Below are positions 56,805-64,000 of a stretch of 64,000 nt of DNA, piece by piece. The notes under the pieces are model-generated. The model was not told the origin of the DNA, did no database searches, and saw nothing but the letters and a program-made list of their open reading frames with translations. How positions within the stretch are numbered: the stretch's first letter is position 1; each line of letters starts with the position of its first letter. Origin of the DNA: Aquimarina aggregata (lineage in GTDB: Bacteria > Bacteroidota > Bacteroidia > Flavobacteriales > Flavobacteriaceae). The stretch is from positions 62,001 through 126,000 of the forward strand of contig NZ_LQRT01000046.1 in NCBI RefSeq assembly GCF_001632745.1, read 5' to 3'. Position numbers and translations under genes: made by a program.

Positions 56805-58535
56805 ATGCAAGTCGTAGCTTCTGAAATTAATAAAAGAGTCAGTGAATGGCAAACCGATACTTTTGATAAGAAAACTCAAGAGGAAATTGAAAATTTAAAA
56901 AACACAAACTCAGAAGAGTTAACTGAGAGTTTTTATAAAGATTTAGAATTTGGAACCGGCGGTATGCGTGGTGTAATGGGGATTGGAACCAATAGAATCA
57001 ATAAATATACTTTAGGAAAAAGTACACAAGGATTAAGTAATTACTTACAAACACAATTTACTGGAGAAGAAATTAAAGCTGTTATTGCTTATGATTGTAG
57101 ACATAATAGTGACACGCTAGCGCAAATAGTAGCAGATGTATTTTCTGCAAACGGAATTAAGGTTTTTCTATTTTCTAGCCTACGTCCCACTCCAGAGTTA
57201 TCATTTGCCGTAAAAGAACTCGATTGCCATTGTGGTATTGTATTAACAGCAAGCCATAACCCTCCAGAATATAATGGCTATAAAGTATATTGGCAAGATG
57301 GTGGGCAATTGGTACCACCCCAAGATGGAGAAATTATTACTGAAATAAATGCATTACAATATTCTGATATAAAATTTCAGGCAAATACAAGCCTTATTAA
57401 GAAAATAGATTCTGAAATAGACTCTGTTTTTATTGATCAAAGTGTTAAAAACGGGAGTTTTGCTGCAGATCAAGAAGCTAAAGACAATACAACGATTGTT
57501 TTTACCTCTTTACATGGTACATCTATTACTGCTGTTCCTGAAACATTAAAAAAAGCAGGATATCAAAACGTACATATTGTAAAAGAACAAGAAGTTCCTG
57601 ATGGTAATTTCCCTACTGTAAAATCTCCAAATCCAGAAGAACCAGAGGCGTTAGCAATGGCTATGCAACTCGCCAAAGAAGTAAACGCTGATATTGTAAT
57701 TGGTACAGACCCTGATTGTGATCGATTAGGAATTGCAGTTCGCAATACTAAAGGAGAGTTACAATTGCTAAATGGTAACCAAACCATGATTGTAATGACA
57801 TGGTTCTTACTAGAACATTACAAAAATAAGAAAGGATTATCCGGTAACGAGTTTGTAGCTTCTACAATTGTTTCGACTCCTATGATGAGAAGTCTTTCAA
57901 ATGCATATGGTGTTGAATACAAAGAGGTATTAACTGGTTTTAAATGGATTGCAAAGCTCATAAAAGACTTTCCTGAACAGCATTTTATTGGTGGTGGCGA
58001 AGAAAGTTTTGGCTTTATGGTCGGGGACTTTGTTAGAGATAAAGATGCCGTTACCTCTACCTTATTGGCATGTGAAATTGTTGCTTTTACCAAATCAAAA
58101 GGTAGTTCTTTCTATACCACTCTACTTGATTTATACGTTAAACATGGTTTCTATAAAGAGAACTTAGTATCCTTAGTAAAAAAAGGGATTGATGGTGCTG
58201 CAGAAATCAAAAAGACGATGATTGATTTAAGAAATAACCCACCTAAATTTATCAATGAAGAAAAGGTTGTATTAATTGAAGATTACCAAACTAGTATTGC
58301 TACAAATATTCAAGATCATACCGAAAAAAGTATCGATGTCCCTAAATCAAACGTACTTATATTTTATACAGAAGAAGGGAGTAAAATAGCTGCTCGACCA
58401 AGTGGAACAGAACCAAAAATCAAATTTTACATGAGTGTTCAGGGAGCATTAACGACTATCGATGACTTCGAAAATACACAACAACAATTGGATGACAAAA
58501 TAGTCGCCATTAAGAAAGATTTAAATTTAACTTAA
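56805..58535 (+). CDS. Phosphoglucomutase/phosphomannomutase
   Basis: 576 residues. Alpha-D-phosphohexomutase with phospho-Ser150 in TASHNPPEYNGYK, metal loop GTDPDCDRLG near residue 305, sugar loop GGGEESFG and phosphate loop RPSGTEPKIKFY. It interconverts hexose 1- and 6-phosphates. The mannose-1-phosphate made by the GH130 enzyme could enter metabolism here if the enzyme accepts mannose (inference). Upstream -7 element TATTTTTG near 56777. Confidence 0.92.
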   Translation: MQVVASEINKRVSEWQTDTFDKKTQEEIENLKNTNSEELTESFYKDLEFGTGGMRGVMGIGTNRINKYTLGKSTQGLSNYLQTQFTGEEIKAVIAYDCRHNSDTLAQIVADVFSANGIKVFLFSSLRPTPELSFAVKELDCHCGIVLTASHNPPEYNGYKVYWQDGGQLVPPQDGEIITEINALQYSDIKFQANTSLIKKIDSEIDSVFIDQSVKNGSFAADQEAKDNTTIVFTSLHGTSITAVPETLKKAGYQNVHIVKEQEVPDGNFPTVKSPNPEEPEALAMAMQLAKEVNADIVIGTDPDCDRLGIAVRNTKGELQLLNGNQTMIVMTWFLLEHYKNKKGLSGNEFVASTIVSTPMMRSLSNAYGVEYKEVLTGFKWIAKLIKDFPEQHFIGGGEESFGFMVGDFVRDKDAVTSTLLACEIVAFTKSKGSSFYTTLLDLYVKHGFYKENLVSLVKKGIDGAAEIKKTMIDLRNNPPKFINEEKVVLIEDYQTSIATNIQDHTEKSIDVPKSNVLIFYTEEGSKIAARPSGTEPKIKFYMSVQGALTTIDDFENTQQQLDDKIVAIKKDLNLT

Positions 58536-58563
58536 CCAATGGCTTGGCCATTACAAATAATTA

Positions 58564-60390
58564 ATGAATTACTTTAAACAAATTCTTCGCTTTGCGAGAC
58601 CTTATAGAATCTATGCTATACTAAATATAATTTCTAATATTTTCTATGCACTTTTTGGTACATTAGCAATGGTATCTTTATTTCCTATGCTAAATGTATT
58701 ATTTGGTAATACTGTACCTGTAAAAGTAGAACCTAAATGGGAAGGTATCCTTAAAGTGAAAGAATACTCAGAAAATTACCTCAATTTTTTTGTCACTCAA
58801 AAAGCCGAAGAAGGGAATCAGGACGTACTTATTTTTATGGTAATTCTTGTTATTAGTATGTTTTTTCTGAAAAATATATTTAGCTATATGGCTATGTATT
58901 TTATAACATTTTTAAGAAATGGTGTTTTAAAAGATATTAGAGAAGAGCTTTATGAGAAAACTATGGATTTACCACTCTCCTACTTTTCTGAAAAAAGAAA
59001 AGGAGATACTATTGCAAGAATTACTACTGATGTTCTAGAAATACAACATTCATTTTTATCTATACTAGAACTTATAGTAAGGGAACCTTTAATGATTCTG
59101 TTTACCATATTTGCAATGTTATTGATAAGCCTTAAACTTACCATATTTGTATTCATATTTATACCTGTATCTGGTTTTTTAATTTCTCTTATTGGTAAAA
59201 AGTTAAAAAAACATTCAGATAATGTGCAGAAAGAGCAAGGCTATTTCTTAAGCATCATTGAAGAAACCCTAGGAGGTTTAAAGGTTATTAAAGGATTTAA
59301 TGCAGAGCATATCTTTGGTGGTAAATTTAAAGAATCTACTACTAGGTTTTTTAAATATGGAAACTCATTGGCAAATCGCCAAAACTTAGCATCTCCAACT
59401 AGTGAATTTTTAGGCATTACTGTTATTGCGATATTATTATGGTACGGTGGACAAATGGTGTTAATAGAAAAATCTTTAGCTCCAGGTTTGTTTATTGTTT
59501 ACATGGGACTGGCCTATAATATTCTCACACCAGCCAAAGCAATTTCTAAGGCCAGTTATGGTGTGAAACGAGGTAATGCCGCGGCAGAGCGTGTTCTTGA
59601 AATATTAAATGCATCTTCACCTTTAGAGGATAAACCTGATGCTACACATAAAGTAGACTTTACAACAGATATATCTTTAGAGAATATTTCGTTTAAATAT
59701 GAAGATGAATATGTTCTTAATGATTTTTCTTTGGTAGTTCCTAAAGGAAGTTCTGTAGCCCTTGTTGGACAATCCGGAAGTGGTAAATCCACTATTGCCA
59801 ATTTAGTTACTCGTTTTTATGATGTGAATAAAGGAAGTATTAAGATTGACAACTTTGACATTAAAAACCTTACAAAGAAATCGTTACGAGATCTAATGGG
59901 CCTTGTAACACAAGATTCAATTCTTTTTAATGATACAATTAAAAAGAATTTATTGATAGGACGTGAAAATGCAACAGATAAAGAAATAATAGAAGCTCTT
60001 AAGGTTGCTAATGCTTGGGAGTTTGTAAAAGAATTACCTAAAGGAATTGAGACCAACATTGGAGATAGTGGTAATAAATTAAGTGGTGGGCAAAAACAAC
60101 GATTATCAATCGCAAGAGCAGTCCTAAAAAATCCACCTATAATGATTCTAGATGAAGCTACTTCTGCTTTAGATACAGAAAGTGAGCGATTGGTACAATC
60201 GGCTCTAGAAAACATGATGAAAAACAGAACAAGTATAGTTATTGCCCATAGACTATCTACTATACAAAATTCAAATTTAATCGTTGTATTGCAAAAAGGA
60301 AAAATAGTTGAAAAAGGAACTCATGAAGAGCTTATATCCAAAAATGGGGTCTATCAAAAATTAGTAACAATGCAATCTTTTGATCAATAA
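58564..60390 (+). CDS. MsbA-like ABC exporter (ATPase-permease fusion)
   Basis: 608 residues. Six membrane helices in residues 20-330 followed by the ATPase: Walker A GQSGSGKS, signature LSGGQKQRLSIARA, Walker B MILDEATSALD, H loop IAHRLST. Type IV exporter architecture as in MsbA/lipid A flippases. The stop is 28 bases upstream of the small-RNA array, whose nearest terminator points toward it. Confidence 0.9.
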   Translation: MNYFKQILRFARPYRIYAILNIISNIFYALFGTLAMVSLFPMLNVLFGNTVPVKVEPKWEGILKVKEYSENYLNFFVTQKAEEGNQDVLIFMVILVISMFFLKNIFSYMAMYFITFLRNGVLKDIREELYEKTMDLPLSYFSEKRKGDTIARITTDVLEIQHSFLSILELIVREPLMILFTIFAMLLISLKLTIFVFIFIPVSGFLISLIGKKLKKHSDNVQKEQGYFLSIIEETLGGLKVIKGFNAEHIFGGKFKESTTRFFKYGNSLANRQNLASPTSEFLGITVIAILLWYGGQMVLIEKSLAPGLFIVYMGLAYNILTPAKAISKASYGVKRGNAAAERVLEILNASSPLEDKPDATHKVDFTTDISLENISFKYEDEYVLNDFSLVVPKGSSVALVGQSGSGKSTIANLVTRFYDVNKGSIKIDNFDIKNLTKKSLRDLMGLVTQDSILFNDTIKKNLLIGRENATDKEIIEALKVANAWEFVKELPKGIETNIGDSGNKLSGGQKQRLSIARAVLKNPPIMILDEATSALDTESERLVQSALENMMKNRTSIVIAHRLSTIQNSNLIVVLQKGKIVEKGTHEELISKNGVYQKLVTMQSFDQ

Positions 60391-60417
60391 ACACAGGTAA
60401 ATCAATATTTACAAAAC

Positions 60418-60549
60418 AAAAAAGAGTGCCTCCGCACTCTTTTTCTTCACACAAATCATCTTAATTTAGGGGCTTACTCTAAAAATTAAAACTCACTCTT
60501 ATTAAAAGCTTTCATCTTGGGGAGAATGAAAGCGTTAATTCTTTATTAC
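60418..60549 (-). ncRNA. Array small RNA, copy 1
   Basis: Minus strand: TTTG (60584-60581), 19 bases, TATCTTTA (60561-60554), then ~132 nt ending in terminator GAGTGC-GGAG-GCACTC plus six T. Its C-rich hairpin is the best paired of the five: GCTTTCAT with ATGAAAGC, 8 bp (60508-60515/60526-60533), loop TCTCCCCAAG. Confidence 0.8.
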
Positions 60550-60697
60550 ACTGTAAAGATACTATTTATTTTTAATTACACAAACAAAAAACGTATTTTA
60601 TCTAAAAAAAATAGATTTAATCTAATAAATACATCAATAAACACAATTTTTATAGGTATTTTCTTACAAATTTTAAATTATTAAAATACTGTAAACG

Positions 60698-60828
60698 AAA
60701 AAAGAGTGCCTCCGCACTCTTTTTCTTCACACAAATCATCTTAATTTAGGGGCTTATTCTAAAATCAAAACTCACTCTTATTAAAACTTTTCATCTTGGG
60801 GGAAATGAAAATATTAATTCTTTATTAC
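60698..60828 (-). ncRNA. Array small RNA, copy 2
   Basis: Promoter TTG (60863-60861), 20 bases, TATCTTTA (60840-60833); the -33 tetramer is TTGG at the normal position, the only deviant of the five. Terminator GAGTGC-GGAG-GCACTC plus T run. The loop reads TTCCCCCAAG rather than TCTCCCCAAG. Confidence 0.78.
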
Positions 60829-60968
60829 ACTGTAAAGATACTACTTATTTTCAATTATCCCAATAAAAAATGTATTTTATCTAAAAATATAACATTTCAT
60901 CTGTAAAAATTCATTTTATCATTAATAAAAGTAATACTTTTCTTACTTATTAAAAAATATGCAAAAAC

Positions 60969-61099
60969 AAAAAAGAGTGCCTCCGCACTCTTTTTCTTCA
61001 CACAAATCATCTTAATTTAGGGGCTTATTCTAAAATCAAAACTCACTCTTATTAAAACTTTTCATCTTGGGGAGAATGAAAATATTAATTCTTTATTAC
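60969..61099 (-). ncRNA. Array small RNA, copy 3
   Basis: Promoter TTTG (61134-61131), 19 bases, TATCTTTA (61111-61104). Transcript about 131 nt, same terminator as copies 1, 2 and 4. Nearly identical to copy 2, including much of the spacer. Confidence 0.8.
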
Positions 61100-61239
61100 A
61101 CTGTAAAGATACTACTTATTTTCAATTATCCAAATAAAAAATGTATTTTATCTAAAAATATAACATTTCATCTGTAAACATTAACTTTATCATTAATAAA
61201 AGTAATACTTTTCTTACTTACTTAAAAATACACGAAAAC

Positions 61240-61372
61240 AAAAAAGAGTGCCTCCGCACTCTTTTTCTTCACACAAATCATCTTAATTTAGGGGCTTACT
61301 CTAAAAATTAAAACTCACTTTTATTAAAAACTTTTCATCTTGGGGAGAATGAAAATATTAATTCTTTATTAC
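61240..61372 (-). ncRNA. Array small RNA, copy 4
   Basis: Promoter TTTG (61407-61404), 19 bases, TATCTTTA (61384-61377). Same hairpin loop TCTCCCCAAG and terminator. A one-base insertion in the A run closes the mini-frame found in copies 1-3. Confidence 0.8.
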
Positions 61373-61534
61373 ACTGTAAAGATACTACTTATTTTTAATT
61401 ATCCAAATAAAAAATGCTTTTTATCCAAAATAAATGCGTTTTAATAAAGATTACAACCAAATATTAACAAAAATAGTAGTCTATTTCCTACTTTTATAAA
61501 AACACAAGACTATATGACATTATGGTATAACCAT

Positions 61535-61667
61535 AAAAAAAGAGTGCTTTCGCACTCTTTCTCTTCACACAAATCATCTTAATTTAGGGGCTTACTCTAA
61601 AATTAAAACTCACTTTTATTAAAACTTTTTCATCTTGGGGAGAATGAAAATATTAATTCTTTATTAC
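61535..61667 (-). ncRNA. Array small RNA, copy 5
   Basis: Promoter TTTG (61702-61699), 19 bases, TATCTTTA (61679-61672). The terminator stem is kept but its loop changes from GGAG to GAAA (61542-61557). Body and C-rich loop are conserved. This is the first copy next to the sigma-factor operon, which diverges from it. Confidence 0.8.
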
Positions 61668-61778
61668 ACTGTAAAGATACTACTTATTTTTAATTATCCA
61701 AATAAAAATGCTTTTTATCTATATAAATATTCGTTTAATCTTTATTATTTATTTAATTCTTACAAATTCTTACAATAA

Positions 61779-61806
61779 TTGTGATTTAGTTTATTTACTA
61801 TATTCA
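61779..61806 (+). promoter_or_regulatory. Possible promoter of the ECF sigma operon
   Basis: TTG (61779-61781), 17 bases, TATATTCA (61799-61806), two mismatches to TAnnTTTG, about 50 bases before the TTG start at 61858. Confidence 0.35.
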
Positions 61807-61857
61807 ATTAAACCTTTTTTAATTAAATTAGTCTAACCTGTACATCCTTTAAATTAA

Positions 61858-62412
61858 TTGTATTTGGATACCGAAGAAGAAAAAATTTTACTAATTGCAT
61901 TACAGTCAGATAAGGACATTGATAAGGCATTTACTAAACTAGTGACGATATATCATAAACGATTGTATTGGCACATCCGTAATATGGTCAAGAATCATGC
62001 TGACGCAGATGATATATTACAAAATGTATTTCTTAAGGTTTATAAAAGCATAAAAAAATTTAAAGGTGACAGTAAATTATATTCATGGTTATATAGGATA
62101 GCCACAAATGAATCTATATCCTTTTTGACTCAAAAAGCCAAAAGGTATAATATTAGTAATGAAGAACTAAGTCAACAACTAATTCAAAATTTGGAAACAG
62201 ATGTATATTTTGAAGGAAATGTAATTCAAATGAAATTACAAATGGCTATTGCCTCTTTACCACAAAAGCAACAACAAGTTTTCAACATGAAATACTTTCA
62301 AGAATTAAAATACAAAGAAATTTCAGAAATTCTAGAAACTAGCGAAGGGGCGCTCAAAGCATCCTATCATATTGCTACAAAAAAAATTGAAGCTTTTTTA
62401 AGAGACGATTAA
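61858..62412 (+). CDS. ECF RNA polymerase sigma factor, TTG start
   Basis: 184 residues starting at TTG 61858 (a second TTG at 61864 is possible; there is no ATG before region 2). Region 2: HADADDILQNVFLKVYKSIKKFKGDSKLYSWLYRIATNESISFL; region 4: LPQKQQQVFNMKYFQELKYKEISEILETSEGALKASYHIATKKIEAFL. A typical ECF sigma-70. Followed by a one-helix membrane protein and a Spy-like secreted protein, a common flavobacterial trio. The divergent intergenic space holds the start of the small-RNA array. Confidence 0.9.
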   Translation: MYLDTEEEKILLIALQSDKDIDKAFTKLVTIYHKRLYWHIRNMVKNHADADDILQNVFLKVYKSIKKFKGDSKLYSWLYRIATNESISFLTQKAKRYNISNEELSQQLIQNLETDVYFEGNVIQMKLQMAIASLPQKQQQVFNMKYFQELKYKEISEILETSEGALKASYHIATKKIEAFLRDD

Positions 62413-62443
62413 ACCTTTTTATATCTTTTAAGTCATATATATA

Positions 62444-62974
62444 GTGAAAGACAAAAAAACACATAAAAACGATAGTGGATTTAAAACACCAGAAAACTAT
62501 TTTGAAAGTTTCAACCATAGACTTTTAGAAAAAATAGCTCTTAGTGAAAAACAAAAAACCTCAACACTAAAAAAAATGGATTCAGGTTTTAAAGTTGCTG
62601 ATGACTATTTTATATCAGCACATGATACTATTTTACAAAAAACTATTGCACCTAAACCAAAAAGCAAATTAAGGAACTTAATATCAACTAAAAATATTAT
62701 ATACGTATCAGGAGTAGCGGCTATGATAGCCTTAATTTTATCTATCTCTATTACTAAAAAATCACCTCTAGATTTTGATACTATTGAAATGACGGCTATT
62801 TATGAATATTTAAATGAAGAAAATATTGAATTAAGTACTACGGATATAGCAGGTTTATTAGATGAGGACATTAACTACATACAAACTTTTGAGGATGAGC
62901 TAGGTAACCATGATAACTTACTAGACTATTTATCTGAAGAAGATTTAGAAAATGAAATTATATTTACCGAATAA
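62444..62974 (+). CDS. Single-helix membrane protein, candidate anti-sigma partner, GTG start
   Basis: 176 residues from GTG 62444, 31 bases after the sigma-factor stop. An N-terminal cytosolic part has two near repeats (DSGFKTPENYFESFNHRLLE and DSGFKVADDYFISAHDTILQ), one membrane helix (IIYVSGVAAMIALILSISIT) and a C-terminal acidic domain outside. Position and topology fit an anti-sigma factor, but no zinc anti-sigma motif is present, so the role is inference. Confidence 0.65.
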   Translation: MKDKKTHKNDSGFKTPENYFESFNHRLLEKIALSEKQKTSTLKKMDSGFKVADDYFISAHDTILQKTIAPKPKSKLRNLISTKNIIYVSGVAAMIALILSISITKKSPLDFDTIEMTAIYEYLNEENIELSTTDIAGLLDEDINYIQTFEDELGNHDNLLDYLSEEDLENEIIFTE

Positions 62975-62984
62975 TTGTTTAAAC

Positions 62985-63434
62985 ATGAAAAAGATACTAT
63001 TACTTACATGTATTATACTTATTTCTAACATTTCCTTTGCTCAAAAGGGATCTAGAGAAAAAGTAAAAGCATTCAAAGTAGCATATATAACTGAGAAACT
63101 AGAATTATCTAGTACAGAAGCACAGGAATTCTGGCCATTATATAATGCTCATCAAGAAACGATATCAAAATTACGAATGCAAAAACGTAAAATCATAAGA
63201 GCTCTAAAAGAGGTTAATGCAAACCAGCAAGATCTTAGTGATGAAGAAGCTACAAAATATTTAGATAATCATTTCAAATTAGAAGAGCAAAAACATCTTT
63301 CTCGTAAAAAACTTCTTACAGATCTCAAAAAAGTAATTTCTAGTAAAAAGATTTTAAAATTAATAAAAGCTGAAACAGATTTTAATAAAAGAATACTCGA
63401 AAAAATTAAAGAGAAAAGAAAAAGAGGCAATTAG
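62985..63434 (+). CDS. Spy/CpxP-like periplasmic protein (sensor of ECF-type sigma factor)
   Basis: 149 residues from ATG 62985, which begins a signal peptide (KKILLLTCIILISNISFAQ); the longer frame to 62952 overlaps the previous gene. The mature part is helical and basic (RVKAF-like start, LELSSTEAQEFWPLYNAHQ, KLLTDLKKVISSKKILKLIKAE), resembling LTXXQ/Spy proteins that sense envelope stress. Flavobacterial homologues are called sensor of ECF-type sigma factor. The terminator at 63417 overlaps its end. Confidence 0.75.
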   Translation: MKKILLLTCIILISNISFAQKGSREKVKAFKVAYITEKLELSSTEAQEFWPLYNAHQETISKLRMQKRKIIRALKEVNANQQDLSDEEATKYLDNHFKLEEQKHLSRKKLLTDLKKVISSKKILKLIKAETDFNKRILEKIKEKRKRGN

Positions 63435-63446
63435 CCTCTTTTTCTT
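63417..63446 (+). terminator. Intrinsic terminator overlapping the stop codon
   Basis: AAAAAGAGGC (63419-63428) pairs with GCCTCTTTTT (63434-63443) around AATTA, then a T-rich tail. The stop TAG lies inside the hairpin. It works for the sigma operon and the convergent partial gene. Confidence 0.8.
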
Positions 63447-63484
63447 TTCTCTACATCAAATGCATTTAATGTTAGATCCAAAAA

Positions 63485-64000
63485 TTAATCGAATATCAAT
63501 CTAGCTATTCTTCCTTTACCAGCGGCTATCGCAGTAGTATTAGAAATAAAGCGTAATGTATAAAAGCCTTCCTTGCTTAATTCGACCCAATTCTTTCCAA
63601 AATCATTTGATACTGAAATACCGGTAAAACCGATAGCAACCAATTTTTGTCCATTACTATTAGGAATATATCGCACACTACTTTTATAACCAGGTCCATT
63701 ATCCTGAGTTATCAAACTCCAAGTTTTTCCGCCATTAACAGTAATAGCTTTATTTTGTAAATTTTTAGTAGGATTTGTGTAGTCTCCGCCAAAAATTACT
63801 CCATTATCTTTATCATAAAAATGAATAGCATATCCTCCTGTTGTAGAAGTTCCTTGTATTAAAGGAGTATTATATACCTCCCAATGTGCACCTTTATCTG
63901 GTGAATAGAACACTCTTGATTTCATACCTCCTGATAGTATCCAAGTGTTATCCCCTACACTACTAATATTTCCGTTACTTGCTGCAAAAGCAGCTTCTCC
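63485..64000 (-). CDS. BNR/Ycf48-like repeat protein, cut by right edge
   Basis: The frame is open to base 64000, so at least 171 residues are seen and the N-terminus is outside; ATG 63925 is internal. Asp-box type repeats are clear: SPDKGAHWEVY, VNGGKTWSLI, SNDFGKNWVEL. This is a beta-propeller of the photosystem II assembly factor Ycf48/BNR kind that flavobacterial genomes often list as oxidoreductase. The role is unknown. It faces the sigma operon convergently. Confidence 0.8.
   Translation of the reverse strand, partial: GEAAFAASNGNISSVGDNTWILSGGMKSRVFYSPDKGAHWEVYNTPLIQGTSTTGGYAIHFYDKDNGVIFGGDYTNPTKNLQNKAITVNGGKTWSLITQDNGPGYKSSVRYIPNSNGQKLVAIGFTGISVSNDFGKNWVELSKEGFYTLRFISNTTAIAAGKGRIARLIFD

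Larger units (their letters stand above)
60418..61702 (-). repeat. Five-copy tandem array of a promoter-RNA-terminator unit
   Basis: Between the exporter gene and the sigma-factor gene lie five direct repeats of one unit, beginning at 60421, 60701, 60972, 61243 and 61539 (periods 280, 271, 271 and 296). Each unit has a conserved block of ~165 bp (hairpin terminator, transcript body, promoter) and a variable AT-rich spacer of ~100-130 bp. Copies 2 and 3 share even most of the spacer, so they are the youngest duplication. No open frame spans the array. The five RNA genes are listed separately. Confidence 0.85.

Noticed and set aside
60480-60515. A conserved short peptide (M-K-S/A-F-N-K-S-E-F) starting in the C-rich hairpin
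   Set aside because: It is 9 codons in copies 1-3 but ends after 4 codons in copies 4 and 5, so the frame is not kept while the RNA stem is.
60418-61702. The array as a CRISPR locus
   Set aside because: The conserved block is ~165 bp, far longer than CRISPR repeats; the spacers are unequal and partly shared, and no cas gene is present.
60418-61702. Plus-strand reading of the array
   Set aside because: On the plus strand the terminator would come first and no TTTG/TAnnTTTG pair precedes the conserved body; on the minus strand promoter, body and terminator are in order in all five copies.

Overview
The window is low-GC, densely coded DNA from a member of the Bacteroidota, almost certainly a marine Flavobacteriaceae (Aquimarina-like; the genus is inference). 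The evidence is a gliding-motility GldF/GldG protein, DUF4199 proteins, many lipoproteins with a Cys lipobox, type-B ribosomal protein L31, a CarB of about 950 residues, and promoters of the Bacteroidota form TTTG-N19-TAnnTTTG (clearest in front of rpmH). No tRNA, rRNA, CRISPR array, prophage or insertion sequence was seen.

Positions 1-18562 (minus strand) look like one long operon with gaps of 1-46 bases or 4-base overlaps. Reading downstream it encodes a GH92 alpha-mannosidase, an SSS sodium:solute symporter, a GH130 mannoside phosphorylase, a CBM9-like protein, a TIM-barrel glycoside-hydrolase-like lipoprotein, a second GH92, a glycosylasparaginase, then a planctomycete-type module (PSCyt1/DUF1549/DUF1553, DUF1501, NHL propeller, and two proteins sharing a chitobiase-C plus discoidin-like tail), and a lipoprotein cut by the left edge. 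The enzymes fit breakdown of high-mannose N-glycans: trim alpha-mannose, phosphorolyse Man-beta-1,4-GlcNAc, and cleave GlcNAc-Asn. No SusC/SusD pair is in view. A LytS-type kinase and LytTR regulator diverge from it at 18705 and are plausible local regulators. A cytosolic four-PAS kinase with a split receiver follows.

Positions 23373-60390 are mostly chromosomal backbone: DEAD-box helicase, purC, phoH, a SAM hydrolase/adenosyltransferase-family protein, a fused gldF-gldG, an ABC ATPase with no canonical start codon, rmuC, carB, rpmH (52 codons), a lytic transglycosylase, mtaB, a GlmU-like protein, L31, two tandem DUF4199 genes, an orphan sigma factor, a GT2 glycosyltransferase, a phosphohexomutase and an MsbA-like exporter. 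A probable free-standing small RNA lies at 45791-45936.

The most striking part is 60418-61702. This gene-free stretch holds five tandem copies of a unit of about 271-296 bp. On the minus strand every copy has the same promoter (TTTG- or TTG-N19/20-TATCTTTA), a conserved transcript of about 130 nt with a C-rich hairpin loop, and a strong intrinsic terminator. I read it as an array of five sibling small RNAs. It sits between the exporter and an ECF sigma factor operon (sigma factor, membrane protein, Spy-like sensor) at 61858-63434. A BNR/Ycf48-like protein runs off the right edge.
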